Source of the DNA: Enterobacter ludwigii
GTDB taxonomy: Bacteria > Pseudomonadota > Gammaproteobacteria > Enterobacterales > Enterobacteriaceae
Direction: 5' to 3'
Assembly (NCBI GenBank): GCA_900068845.1
Contig: CEFQ01000004.1
Location: 248,159-312,158 of the forward strand
DNA length: 64,000 bases
Shown: positions 17,573 to 27,813 of the stretch, in pieces
Numbering within the stretch: the stretch's first letter is position 1
Layout: the number at the start of each line of letters is the position of its first letter
Translations under genes and position numbers: made by a program
The notes under the pieces: generated by a model
What the model was told of the DNA's origin: nothing
Databases searched by the model: none
What the model saw: the letters and a program-made list of their open reading frames with translations, nothing else

Positions 17573-19468
17573 TCAGATGTGATCTAAGTATGGAGAGTGC
17601 AGTAATTTGAAAACATCTCTCCATGCTATTGGAATAGAATTGAAATCAGTCCAGTTATCATTGATGTGTTTGTGAGCTTTGTAAGGTTTGTCAGAAGATG
17701 GGGGCGGATAGTTTAGAATATCTTCAATACAATCTCTTATCATAATTCTTCTTTGTGCAGTGGAAACATTAAGAATCAGATCGTTAAATACTCTCGCGCC
17801 TGCTTTCTGGCTATCTTCATCATGAAGTATTATGTAATTAACATCAAGCGCGTTTAGATACTTCGCCAATGAAATAAATACAGCCTTTCCTCTTGCTCTT
17901 ATTATTTCACAATTACCAATGACGCTATCTCTGTCATTTTTAGTTAATCTTTTAATTGTTTCCCGGATAACAACTTCCTCAGTATCTCCTTCAACAAATA
18001 TACATTTATTAGTAAAGAATACTCTCGAAACACAATCGTCAACTTTCAATAGCATTTTCAAATTAAGCTTTTCATCACCTGCAATATCTTTAAAGGCGTC
18101 GGTTAAGTTAAATGCATTGGTTTTAGTAAAGCCAGATTCTAACCTACTGAATTTAGTAAGGCTCATTTTTTTATCAGTCGATAAGTCAACCATGTATGGA
18201 GAGTGAGTGGTTGCTACCACTTGGCAAGTTGCGCCAGCAAGGCTATATAGTGCATCCCTCATTTGATTAGCAGCTGCGGGGTGTAGATAGATTTCCGGCT
18301 CTTCGAAACAGAAGATTGTAGATCTTGGGATCTGAGCCTCGCGATTGTAAAAATCATGCGCGAAACGATAAAGCTGAAATGCAGTTGCTCTAATCATCCC
18401 GTGCCCTTGATATTTAACTGGAGTCTTAACGTTACTTTCCATTTCAACATTAAATATAGGCTGAATTACTTTTTCCGCGTCCTCCAAAGAAGCACCAACA
18501 TGAACACTTGACTCAGGGAATACTGATTTGACCATTCCGTTTAAGTCACTCATTAGTTTACCAAAGTCGGTATTTGCGTCAGAAGGGTCCATTTCCTTAG
18601 CTAAGGCATTTAAAAGAGTTTGAGCTTGTTGATAATTTGTTGACTTTTTCCGTACTGCAGCAAACAGTTCAGTCATTAATAGGTGCAATGATCCTGATTT
18701 ACTCTCTAACTCAGCAAGGCAGGACTCAGCAGGAATTATAACAATCCTGGGAAGTTTAGATAAAACGTTACCTGGAATGCCACCAGGATTTTCAACCCAG
18801 TCGGCATCAGATTGCTCATTGACTTCCCAATAGTCATTGAGTCCTTTCAGTGTCGCACTTATATCTTTCAATGATAACTTGCTTTTTAATTTCTTTTCAC
18901 CAAACAGGTCTTTTAATAATTCTTCAGAAAAGTCATCTCCGATAAGGTCTTGTACGGTGATTGCATTTTTGTATTTTTCTTTAGGGTATATATTGTACTC
19001 TTTTAAGAAAATATTCGGTTTAGATAACTTTATGTCCCAAACTTTTTTATAAACGATTTTGTAAGGGCTTTCTCCAGCCTTTACTTTATCATTTAAAATT
19101 ACACGCCCTTTAAATCCAAGCCAGTCTTTAGCTTCTTCCGGTATATTATGATACTCGGCAATAATTTCAACTTTATCCTCATACTGGAAACCATCAGATT
19201 CTACTTTTTCTTTAATCTCTTCATCACCAATATTTTCATCAGGGCTTTCAGCGTGATCATCTACTTGAACTTCCTCCCCTTTAACCTTTACAAACTTAGA
19301 ATAGTCATCTCTTTGAAGGTTTTTATTGCCATGAAGATATTCAAGTGCTGCGAAAACGCTAGATTTGCCAGAATTGTTAGAACCAATCAAGAATGTGGCA
19401 TCTTCAAAAAAGATCTCACAATCTTTTATTTTTCTAAAGTTTTTAATATTTACTTTATGAAGCCTCAT
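17573..19468 (-). CDS. OLD-family ATP-dependent nuclease (ABC ATPase + TOPRIM)
   Basis: 631 residues. The N-terminal SMC/RecF-like ATPase has Walker A GSNNSGKSS (residues 29-37) and Walker B IFCFEEPEIYLHP at roughly residue 395, with the His-switch TTHSPYMVDL. A C-terminal TOPRIM domain has the acidic motif FVEGDTEE (about residue 485) and the second motif ILHDEDS. This is the layout of OLD (overcoming lysogenization defect) nucleases, many of which act in phage defence alone or with partners. No UvrD-like GajB or other known partner is adjacent, so it may act alone. The gene is AT-rich relative to the core, intact, and sits between broken ICE backbone genes, consistent with cargo. Confidence 0.88.
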   Translation of the reverse strand: MRLHKVNIKNFRKIKDCEIFFEDATFLIGSNNSGKSSVFAALEYLHGNKNLQRDDYSKFVKVKGEEVQVDDHAESPDENIGDEEIKEKVESDGFQYEDKVEIIAEYHNIPEEAKDWLGFKGRVILNDKVKAGESPYKIVYKKVWDIKLSKPNIFLKEYNIYPKEKYKNAITVQDLIGDDFSEELLKDLFGEKKLKSKLSLKDISATLKGLNDYWEVNEQSDADWVENPGGIPGNVLSKLPRIVIIPAESCLAELESKSGSLHLLMTELFAAVRKKSTNYQQAQTLLNALAKEMDPSDANTDFGKLMSDLNGMVKSVFPESSVHVGASLEDAEKVIQPIFNVEMESNVKTPVKYQGHGMIRATAFQLYRFAHDFYNREAQIPRSTIFCFEEPEIYLHPAAANQMRDALYSLAGATCQVVATTHSPYMVDLSTDKKMSLTKFSRLESGFTKTNAFNLTDAFKDIAGDEKLNLKMLLKVDDCVSRVFFTNKCIFVEGDTEEVVIRETIKRLTKNDRDSVIGNCEIIRARGKAVFISLAKYLNALDVNYIILHDEDSQKAGARVFNDLILNVSTAQRRIMIRDCIEDILNYPPPSSDKPYKAHKHINDNWTDFNSIPIAWRDVFKLLHSPYLDHI

Positions 19469-19663
19469 CTACATCCTCCTGATATGAAATGATAAGTTAA
19501 TATTTAAATATCACTACACCATGAAAAACAACAATAAAATTTAAGTTTCATTAATCTATCAGGTGAGCTTAACTGATTGATTTTTAGTTGGTTAGTCAGC
19601 GAGGTTGTGGTTTTTAATCATGATAAACTCATTTAACTCAGTTTTTTGTTTTTATAAATAATG

Positions 19664-19690
19664 AAAAAAAGCCCCTTAATTTCAAGGGGC
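19664..19690 (-). terminator. Intrinsic terminator after the DUF3577 remnant
   Basis: On the minus strand GCCCCTT and AAGGGGC pair around GAAATT and are followed by a run of seven T. It begins just after the stop at 19697. Confidence 0.85.
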
Positions 19691-19696
19691 GTGTAG

Positions 19697-20187
19697 TTAA
19701 AATGAATTATCAGCATAGCTCTGATGAGGCCTGGTCTGAGCCGGTGGGGTTGACGCCACACGTTCAGCCTTATAAACCATTGCCTGACCAATCTTGATCC
19801 AATCAACCTTAATCAATCTGGCTTTTAAGCTAACCCGTTGTTCGCCTGCATGATCACCTTTGTTTAGCGTGAAAATGTCAGCCGTCAGGTTGCTGAGAGT
19901 AAACCCAAACAGCACTTTCTGGTCCTCGTCTACGGCTTTCTGGCAGCGGCTTATAAGGTCCGTTGCTTCTTTAACGGCGACAGTGGCATCAAAGCGCACA
20001 TAGGCAGGGTTGTCAGTGAGGCCGCTAAGCGCATTAATCACCACGCTAAGAAAGCCGCCATTGAGGGTTTCAATTCTATGAATGTTGCTTAGATAACCTG
20101 GTCCTGGATGTTGAGATTGAAGTATTCAGCTTTGGTTGTAGTGGTGTTGGTGCTGTTTACAGCGTTATTGGTAGTAGTAGCAGTCAT
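19697..20187 (-). pseudogene. ICE replication-associated protein DUF3577 (STY4534 family), single frameshift
   Basis: The start ATG at 20187 has a good SD (CTGGAG) and encodes a threonine/asparagine-rich start leading to AEYFNLNIQD. The family continues GYLSNIHRIE in the next frame, then NALSGLTDNPAYVRFDATV, KVLFGFTLSNL and the C-terminal SLKARLIKVDWIKIGQ. A one-base change near 20090 therefore separates N- and C-terminal parts. The largest uninterrupted piece is 115 residues (from 20044). This family is a marker of SPI-7/PFGI-1-type ICEs. Confidence 0.7.
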
Positions 20188-20232
20188 GATGTTTACTCCA
20201 GGAGTGGGAAATAATGACGGAGAAACATTCAT

Positions 20233-20261
20233 CCCTGACGGATAAATGCTTTCCGTCAGGG
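20233..20261. other. 9-bp perfect hairpin
   Basis: CCCTGACGG and CCGTCAGGG flank an 11-base loop, 46 bases upstream (minus-strand sense) of the DUF3577 start. A nearby palindrome TTGTTGTTGAGACAACAACAA lies at about 20440-20460. Role unknown; it could be part of a leader. Confidence 0.5.
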
Positions 20262-20497
20262 AGCGCGGATAGCTATGCCGCGCTGGCTGGTCAGTACAAA
20301 GAACCTCATCACACAGTTGATATCCGCATTAAGAGGTTGAGCGGATCGACCACTGCTAAAGCAGCACTTCTCTCAGGTCTTGAAGTTTTAGATGGCAACC
20401 GCGTAAGCGTTTCTCTCAGGCTGCTGAAACATTGGCTGGTTGTTGTTGAGACAACAACAATAATGCTGTTCCAGTGTCCTGCCGCTAAAAGCGGATG

Positions 20498-20926
20498 TCA
20501 GCGATAAAGTAGTATTCCAGAGATGAAAATAAAAAAGCGCCAGCAATTGCCAGCGCTCAGGGCTTGCACGCAGACCAGTGGTGTATTCGTTACTCCGGGA
20601 GTTGAAGCTCCGGCGCGGTTTTCACGGAGGGCGTGCGCCTTACAGACCAAATCGGATGTGGGGGATTTGCCTGCCGGACTGATTATTTTCTGTCCCCGTA
20701 AAAGACATCCAAACATCCCGCGGTCACTGGGTGCTACATTGAAGCCTGTTAACCTTATCAGCATCGCCAATTTTGAGCGGCGATGCTGTGATGACACATC
20801 TGTCAGTGAAATACGCGCGGGGATTGCTTTCAGTGTCGCTTCCAGCTCATCGACCAATTGCTGGATCTCTGTGGTCGCTAAATCCATTGCGTTCTCAAGC
20901 TTCAGCAGCGCCATTTTGTCACCCAA
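20498..20926 (-). CDS. Uncertain ICE leader ORF or structured transcript
   Basis: An open frame of 142 residues. The first 60 residues (MALLKLENAMDLATTEIQQ... from the second ATG at 20914) look like a normal amphipathic protein. The rest is irregular and runs through an intrinsic terminator (20532-20557, minus sense), so the annotated C-terminus is unlikely to be real. A + strand ORF covers the same bases and is no better. I do not recognise it. It may be a short protein of about 60-70 residues or a noncoding leader of the ICE. Confidence 0.3.
   Translation of the reverse strand: MGDKMALLKLENAMDLATTEIQQLVDELEATLKAIPARISLTDVSSQHRRSKLAMLIRLTGFNVAPSDRGMFGCLLRGQKIISPAGKSPTSDLVCKAHALRENRAGASTPGVTNTPLVCVQALSAGNCWRFFIFISGILLYR
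20532..20557 (-). terminator. Intrinsic terminator, minus strand
   Basis: In the minus sense AGCGC and GCGCT flank TGGCAATTGCTG and are followed by six T. It would end a minus-strand transcript arriving from about 20930. Confidence 0.65.
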
Positions 20927-21053
20927 CTTTAATTAATAACCAAAAATAATTAATTTGGCGCATTAAGAGCCTTAATTGTCGAGTTAATTCACCGTTCTAA
21001 AATTTAGGCTATTCTTTTGCAGTGGCTTTAATTTAATCGTTATAGGGGAAAAG

Positions 21054-21443
21054 ATGAATAACGCGACTGACGAACATAAAAACGAGTCAGAGATCTTGCT
21101 TAAAAGTGGGCTTGCCTGGAATGGACAACAATTAGAGCACTATCCTTCTGGTGAACTTGAAATCACCGTTATGAAAATGACCATCCCCGCTCATTCAGAG
21201 CTGCCATGGCATACTCACCCCATTCCAAATACCGCCTACATTCTGTCCGGTTCGCTAACCATTGAAGACAAAGAGAGCGGAGAAACTAAAACTTTTCACG
21301 CTGGTGAGGCTTTCAATGAGTCTATCGATATTGCCCACCGTGGGTTCACCAAAGATGAAAGTACTGACGTCATTATTTTCTATGCAGGCGTTAAGGGTGA
21401 GGAGCTCTCCATCCCGTTACCGGGAGAAGAATCTGAGTATTAA
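21054..21443 (+). CDS. Cupin-domain protein
   Basis: 129 residues forming a single cupin barrel. Motif 1 is PWHTHPIPNTAYILSG (HxH plus Y) and motif 2 is FNESIDIAHRG. Small cupins of this type bind a metal and are often enzymes or sensors of small molecules; the substrate here is unknown. A reasonable SD (AGGGGAAAAG) precedes the ATG. It stands alone on the + strand, just right of the ICE remnant and left of a LysR gene on the opposite strand. Confidence 0.8.
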   Translation: MNNATDEHKNESEILLKSGLAWNGQQLEHYPSGELEITVMKMTIPAHSELPWHTHPIPNTAYILSGSLTIEDKESGETKTFHAGEAFNESIDIAHRGFTKDESTDVIIFYAGVKGEELSIPLPGEESEY

Positions 21444-21546
21444 GATATTTATTGTCTGTAACTAATTGGTTTTAAACTGAATGGAGGTGGATGAATCCAC
21501 CTCATTTCATGTACATTGCCTGTGTTAGACCGACATAGTTAACGAG

Positions 21547-22413
21547 TTACTGATTCAACCCTAATCCTTTTTTATCTAAAAATTCAGTCATTGTCTGCGC
21601 GATTTTTCGTATCTGCGCATCGTCTCGTAGGTCTGGGTGTTTTGCTAACCAGATATCCAGCGTTAACATCGGTTGTTCGGTGGACAATTTAATCAGTCGG
21701 GGTTCTTTATCAGCTAAAAAACACGGTAAACCCGCAACGCCAATTCCCGTACATGCAGCCTCATATTGATTGCTTAAATCGCTGACTTCACAACAAACCC
21801 GCTGGTTTCCTATAACTTCATTCAGCCATCTTTTGTGCTCAAAACTGGGTTCCTTATGGGAATAGGCAATAAAACCCCAGGTTGAGGCATTTTTAATATT
21901 GCTGTAATGAGGCGCGGCATATAAACCAAACTTCATTAGCCCCGCTTTTTTTATAATATCGGTCTCTTCTATTGGCGGAGACAGGCGCAGGGATAAATCA
22001 GCTTCCATTTTTGAAAGAGACACAAATTGCGCTTCACTCTGGATAGAGAGTTGGATATCAGGATTTTGCTGCGTCATCTCAAATATAGCGGGGGCAAAAA
22101 AATGGCGGGCGAGTATTGGCGGCGCCGAGATCGCCACCCGGGAACGGGCAAATGTTTTAACTGAGGAGGAGAGCCGCGCGACGGAATACACTTTCGCCTC
22201 AATCTCCTTTGCCTCGTTTAAAATTTTTTCACCTATCTGTGTCAGGCGCGATTCACGTGGCAGGCGGATGAAAAGCTGAATGCCCAATTCTTCTTCAAGC
22301 GATGCCAGTCGGCGACTTACTGTGGCTTGATCAACCTTCAAATCTTTTGCAGCACCTGAAATCGTACCGGCTTTGGCAATGGCTAGAAAAAAGCGTAAAT
22401 CTTCCCAATTCAT
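21547..22413 (-). CDS. LysR-family transcriptional regulator
   Basis: 288 residues with the N-terminal winged helix-turn-helix (about residues 3-60, MNWEDLRFFLAIAKAGTIS, DQATVSRRLASLEEELG) and a LysR substrate-binding domain. It is divergently transcribed from the DHA2 transporter at 22519 with about 100 bases between, the usual layout of a LysR regulator with its target. Effector unknown. Confidence 0.9.
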   Translation of the reverse strand: MNWEDLRFFLAIAKAGTISGAAKDLKVDQATVSRRLASLEEELGIQLFIRLPRESRLTQIGEKILNEAKEIEAKVYSVARLSSSVKTFARSRVAISAPPILARHFFAPAIFEMTQQNPDIQLSIQSEAQFVSLSKMEADLSLRLSPPIEETDIIKKAGLMKFGLYAAPHYSNIKNASTWGFIAYSHKEPSFEHKRWLNEVIGNQRVCCEVSDLSNQYEAACTGIGVAGLPCFLADKEPRLIKLSTEQPMLTLDIWLAKHPDLRDDAQIRKIAQTMTEFLDKKGLGLNQ

Positions 22414-22518
22414 GATGTATGCGTTTTTGCATGGATGGTGTGCAAATTCTAGTATTTACGCATGCCGTGTCAATTCATATCCTTTCGACATGGTTAACTC
22501 ATTTTGGCTTCAATTGTT

Positions 22519-23889
22519 ATGTCGAAAATAACGCCCACCTTAGCGGCAATACTCATCTCATCTTGTCTGGGATTTTTAGTGGTTCAGCTTGATGTCAGCG
22601 TAGTGAATGTTGGGTTGAGCGCCTTGAAAGATGCGTTTAAAACGGACCTTACTGGCCTTCAATGGGTGATCAATAGCTATGCTTTAGTGTTTTCAGCATT
22701 GCTGATTCTGGGTGGCGCACTCGGAGACAAGTTAGGTGCAAAGACCGTCTTTGCCTGGGGGTTTGGCGTCTTTACGTTCGGATCAATCGGCTGCGGATTA
22801 GCTAACAGCATGGCAATGCTGATTACGCTGCGGGGTATTCAGGGAATTGGCGCTGCCCTGTTGGTGCCGACCTCCTTAACGTTGATCAGGCTGACTTTCC
22901 AGGATGCAAACACCCGCCGTACCGCAGTGGCTATGTGGGGTGCCTGTGGAGGTATCGCGCTTGCTGCCGGTCCGGTGCTGGGTGGCATTCTCATCCAGTA
23001 TTTGGGCTGGCGCAGCGTGTTTTTAATCAATGTTCCCATTGGCCTTATCGCGATCATCCTCATCCTGCGTTTTGCTCCAGCTTCTCCACGTGTCGATAAG
23101 AAAGTCGATGTGCCGGGCCAAATAGCCAGCGCTATTGCCATCGCCTCCCTGACATATGCCCTGACAGAATCGAGCGATCGGGGATGGACAATGTTGCCGC
23201 TTGTGGCGTTGTGTCTGGCAATCCTCTCAGCTTTCCTATTTACCGTCACGGAAAGGCATGTCGCGGCTCCAATGTTGCCTCCTCGCTTAGTCAAAAATAA
23301 GATGCTGATTACAATGTGCCTCAGTGGCGCCGTCATCAATCTGGTTTTTTACGGCACCGTTTTTGTGCTCAGCCTCTTTTTCCAGACCGTTAAAGGCTAT
23401 GGTGCGTTCCAGACTGGCATCGCTTTCATTCCTTTGACCGCCGTGCTGACCCTATCAACGATGATATCTTCACGTGTTGCACGTCGCGTAAGTGCCATAC
23501 GTATTATCACCACCGGATTTAGCGTGCAAATTATCGGGTTTTTATTGTTATCCCAGTTATCGGTTAATGCCTCTTTTTGGCTGTTGAATGGCGCACTCAT
23601 GCTGGTCGGGATGGGAAGCGCGATGTCAGTCCCCTCAGTCACCAATACGATGCTTGCTTCAGTTTCACAGCACGATGCCGGCATATCCTCGGGATTGATG
23701 GCGTCAGCAAGACAGTTGGGTGGGGTCGTGGGCGTAGCCATCTTTGGGGCGTTAATAACGCATACCGATACGCAAACATTTTCGCACGGCATGGCTAAAG
23801 CGATGCTGTTATCTGCCCTGGTGTTGTTGGTTTGCATCGTGATAAATCTCGTTATGACGCGGCGCGCCCGCGAAGCGGTGGAAATGTAG
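22519..23889 (+). CDS. MFS drug efflux transporter, DHA2 (EmrB/QacA) type
   Basis: 456 residues from the ATG at 22519 (an upstream in-frame TTG at 22504 is an alternative), with about 14 membrane segments. Family signs are QLDVSVVNVGLSAL in helix 1, the motif GGALGDKLGAK between helices 2 and 3, and the motif C-like region in helix 5 (GPVLGGILIQYLGWRSVF). These proton antiporters export lipophilic drugs or toxic metabolites. No clear SD is seen. The divergent LysR gene is the likely regulator. Confidence 0.9.
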   Translation: MSKITPTLAAILISSCLGFLVVQLDVSVVNVGLSALKDAFKTDLTGLQWVINSYALVFSALLILGGALGDKLGAKTVFAWGFGVFTFGSIGCGLANSMAMLITLRGIQGIGAALLVPTSLTLIRLTFQDANTRRTAVAMWGACGGIALAAGPVLGGILIQYLGWRSVFLINVPIGLIAIILILRFAPASPRVDKKVDVPGQIASAIAIASLTYALTESSDRGWTMLPLVALCLAILSAFLFTVTERHVAAPMLPPRLVKNKMLITMCLSGAVINLVFYGTVFVLSLFFQTVKGYGAFQTGIAFIPLTAVLTLSTMISSRVARRVSAIRIITTGFSVQIIGFLLLSQLSVNASFWLLNGALMLVGMGSAMSVPSVTNTMLASVSQHDAGISSGLMASARQLGGVVGVAIFGALITHTDTQTFSHGMAKAMLLSALVLLVCIVINLVMTRRAREAVEM

Positions 23890-24136
23890 TTTCAGCTAAG
23901 GGTGGAAGCCAGCATTGCAAACGCCGTGTTGGTTAACTTGAAATGAACCTGCCCTTTATGTTGGAGCATGATCAATTTTACACTGTGAATCAGTGCTAAC
24001 AGGGGTATTGGAGTCACCGTTCCCATCTGGCAAACTGTCCGGCAACGCTCATGGCTGCAGGCTAACAAGTCTATTTTTAAGTGAACGACTGTTATGGCAG
24101 TCATCGCTAATGAAGATAGCGCCTTCATGTTATAAT

Positions 24137-24153
24137 ATACCCCGGTACAGTAT
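24137..24153 (+). promoter_or_regulatory. Candidate FrmR-type operator before the frmR-like gene
   Basis: ATACCCCGGTACAGTAT overlaps a TATAAT hexamer (24131-24136) directly upstream. It resembles the perfect palindrome in front of frmA (25274-25290), sharing ATACCCC at one end and GTAT at the other. The placement suits autorepression. Operator function is inference. Confidence 0.5.
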
Positions 24154-24163
24154 GTGAGGATGT

Positions 24164-24439
24164 ATGCCACACTCTCCTGAAGATAAAAAGCGTGCGCTTA
24201 ACAGAATTAAAAGAATACAGGGACAATGCGAAGGCATTCAGCGATCGCTGGAAGCGGGCGTAGATTGTGCTCCTGTATTGATGCAGATGGCCGCAGTAAG
24301 AGGCGCGATGAATGGTTTGATGACCGAGATCCTGGAAAGCTATATAAAAGAAGAGTTCGCGGGAAAGTTAAACGCCGATAGCAGCAGTGAACAGGAAATT
24401 GGTGAGCTGGTTAAATTAGTTCGCTCTTATTTTAAGTGA
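24164..24439 (+). CDS. frmR: FrmR-like formaldehyde-responsive repressor (CsoR/RcnR family)
   Basis: 91 residues of the all-helical CsoR/RcnR/FrmR family, without a classical HTH. Pro2 and Cys35, the pair that formaldehyde cross-links in E. coli FrmR, are conserved. The usual His60, part of the metal-binding set in FrmR/RcnR proteins, is Tyr here (GLMTEILESYIKEEF), and there is an extra Cys22. GAGGA precedes the ATG closely. It lies upstream of frmA and gfa but is separated from them by an AraC-family gene. Function as an aldehyde sensor is well supported; loss of metal response is inference. Confidence 0.88.
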   Translation: MPHSPEDKKRALNRIKRIQGQCEGIQRSLEAGVDCAPVLMQMAAVRGAMNGLMTEILESYIKEEFAGKLNADSSSEQEIGELVKLVRSYFK

Positions 24440-24471
24440 TATTGAAGCGGGTGCTTACTGAGTACCTTTGA

Positions 24472-24500
24472 AAAGCAGCATCTTGAGGTGCTGCTTTTTT
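24472..24500 (+). terminator. Intrinsic terminator after the frmR-like gene
   Basis: AAAGCAGCA and TGCTGCTTT pair around a short loop, ending in a T-run. It implies that frmR is a separate transcript from frmA. Confidence 0.85.
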
Positions 24501-24611
24501 ATGTCTGTAATTAACACGCTCAGTCTATTAAATTATCATCGTTAAATTATTTGAACGAGTCGCCATTAATCTATGTGCTAAAGTTTGTTCAGAATTTTAC
24601 GGGTGATCAAT

Positions 24612-25100
24612 ATGACTATTTCAAGTAACCACAAAATTAGCTCAGGCATGAGAAATTATTCATTTAAAACAGATGATTGCAGTGGTAGAGAGCTCGTTTT
24701 GCACGCTGTTGTCAGAGACATTATAAAGTGGATTGATGGCAATCTTGATGTCAATCTTAGAGTTGACGTTATTACCAGACGAAGCGGTTATACACACTGG
24801 TATTTTCAGCGCAGATTTAAGGAAATTACCGGAATATCAATAGCGGATTACATCCGGATTTGTCGTGTAATAAACGCAACCAGTGCGCTAATCACTACCG
24901 ACAAAAATATTATGTCGATCGCAATGGACAATGGATTTAGTAGCCAGCAAACCTTCACGCGTGTTTATCGTCATTACGTTAACGAACCACCCGGAAGCAT
25001 CCGCAAGGCCTATTGTGGCGAACCTGCCTATGTTGAAAATATGAGGTCAGCAATGTTTCAGAGCTATCCTTTCTTCCAGAATAGGGATACGGCTCATTAA
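24612..25100 (+). CDS. AraC/XylS-family regulator, short MarA/SoxS-like
   Basis: 162 residues from the ATG at 24612 (the frame is open to 24585, and GGGTGAT is a weak SD). Nearly the whole protein is the double HTH domain: the first helix pair around DVITRRSGYTHWYFQRRFKEITG and the second around IMSIAMDNGFSSQQTFTRVYRHY, with PPGSIRK at the end. No ligand domain is present, as in MarA, SoxS and Rob's DNA-binding part, so control would be by expression level. It sits between the frmR-like gene and frmA, so it may take part in the aldehyde or general stress response. Confidence 0.85.
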   Translation: MTISSNHKISSGMRNYSFKTDDCSGRELVLHAVVRDIIKWIDGNLDVNLRVDVITRRSGYTHWYFQRRFKEITGISIADYIRICRVINATSALITTDKNIMSIAMDNGFSSQQTFTRVYRHYVNEPPGSIRKAYCGEPAYVENMRSAMFQSYPFFQNRDTAH

Positions 25101-26517
<1,417 letters not shown>

Positions 26518-26573
26518 TCTCTCAACGCATCGGGTGCGGCGCTTGTCGCACCTGTTTAATCAAGGATTCATTC

Positions 26574-27149
26574 ATGAACGTTCAGAAAATCCATCCAGCG
26601 GTAGACGCCGGCATTAAAGCGGCAAATGAGCATTTTTCTGGTGGCGTGTTACGTTGCCACTGCACGGAGAATCAGGTTGAAATACAGCTTGATAGCCAGA
26701 CGATGTTTAACCACGCCTGTGGTTGCACGAAATGCTGGAAACCCTCAGGTTCGCTCTTCTCACTGGTTGCTGTTGTTCCCAAAGACAACGTCTCTGTCAT
26801 TGCACACGCAGAGAAATTGAAAGTCGTTGATGAAAAGGCCCTGATCAGACGTCATGCCTGTACTGACTGTGGTGTCCACATGTATGGCCGCATTGAGAAC
26901 GAGCAACATGCGTTTTACGGTCTGGATTTTGTGCACACTGAACTGTCTGATAGCGAAGGCTGGTCTGCACCAGGATTTGCCGCTTTCGTTTCGTCCATTA
27001 TTGAAAGCGGCGCGCCGGTTTCTAAAATGGCCGATGTCCGTGAGCGTTTAACTGACCTGGCGTTAACGCCATACGATTGTTTGTCGCCAGAACTGATGGA
27101 CATGCTGGCCGCTCACAGCGCCAAACAAGCTGGAACCTGGCAGGCATAG
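26574..27149 (+). CDS. gfa: S-(hydroxymethyl)glutathione synthase / Gfa-family zinc protein
   Basis: 191 residues of the GFA (glutathione-dependent formaldehyde-activating) family. The zinc-binding cysteines appear as RCHC (residues 28-31), CGCTKC and CTDCG. The protein brings glutathione and formaldehyde together to feed FrmA, although catalysis by Gfa is disputed and it may act as a glutathione carrier. It is 56 bases after frmA with AAGGATTC upstream and is followed by a terminator, so frmA-gfa is an operon. Confidence 0.92.
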   Translation: MNVQKIHPAVDAGIKAANEHFSGGVLRCHCTENQVEIQLDSQTMFNHACGCTKCWKPSGSLFSLVAVVPKDNVSVIAHAEKLKVVDEKALIRRHACTDCGVHMYGRIENEQHAFYGLDFVHTELSDSEGWSAPGFAAFVSSIIESGAPVSKMADVRERLTDLALTPYDCLSPELMDMLAAHSAKQAGTWQA

Positions 27150-27214
27150 TTGTCTTGAAGTGAGTGTCTGTCAGTCACATTCTTTACTATAACAATGATA
27201 TGCAACGACGCTTT

Positions 27215-27248
27215 GCCGGTTACTCGCCTTGCAGTAACCGGCTTTTTT
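27215..27248 (+). terminator. Intrinsic terminator of frmA-gfa
   Basis: GCCGGTTACT and AGTAACCGGC pair around CGCCTTGC and are followed by six T: a ten-base perfect stem. Confidence 0.9.
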
Positions 27249-27258
27249 ATGCCTGAAA

Positions 27259-27696
27259 TCATGCGGCATGAATCGCCGTGATGCCGAGGTGATGGGTTAT
27301 CTCACGGACAAATACAAATCCTGCGAGTACCTGCAGCGCCTCTTCTGATAAGGAGAGCGGATGGTAGGAAATATCATCTGCCAGTTTATTGAAAGCGTCC
27401 TCAATGTGCTCGGGTGTGGCTAAAGATGCACCGTCTAAATAGCTCGCACATACCGCCTTTAACAACGCATCTTGAATGGTTGCCTCACCGTGGATCGGGG
27501 TGATTGTCGAATCGGATTCAATAATCTCCTCGGTGCGATAAATCATCATTTCAAGGTGCCAGGCGGTCAGCGATGTCTGCGCCGTTATTCCTGACAGGAT
27601 GTAATCCAGTCCCTTCGCGACATCAATTTTTTTGGCCGATTCTGGCCAGAAAAAATGTGTGCTTTCACGTAATAGGGAAAATTCAGCGTTAATCAT
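27259..27696 (-). CDS. Unknown soluble protein
   Basis: 145 residues, acidic and probably all-helical, with no signal peptide or membrane segment. I do not recognise the family. It lies opposite a LysR gene that starts 118 bases away (27814), so it may be the target of that regulator. The sequence has normal composition for this chromosome and is likely a real gene. Confidence 0.65.
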   Translation of the reverse strand: MINAEFSLLRESTHFFWPESAKKIDVAKGLDYILSGITAQTSLTAWHLEMMIYRTEEIIESDSTITPIHGEATIQDALLKAVCASYLDGASLATPEHIEDAFNKLADDISYHPLSLSEEALQVLAGFVFVREITHHLGITAIHAA

Positions 27697-27813
27697 TTCA
27701 CACCCTCAAGCGGCTAAAGGAGAACGTTAAGCGTCTGCCTGACGTTGAACGCGTTAAAAATAGATGACATCATAAATACCACTAACGGGCTCATCTACAA
27801 CAAGGTGTTTCTA

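Noticed and set aside
17573..19468. Assignment of the OLD nuclease as Gabija GajA or PARIS AriA
   Set aside because: No GajB-type helicase or AriB-like gene is adjacent, and AriA lacks a TOPRIM domain; only the general OLD family is supported.
20214..20507. + strand ORF of 97 codons in the ICE
   Set aside because: Covers hairpins and an apparent minus-strand leader; sequence is not protein-like beyond chance.
23892..24170. Minus-strand ORF before frmR
   Set aside because: Would cover the frmR promoter and operator; no SD or family resemblance.
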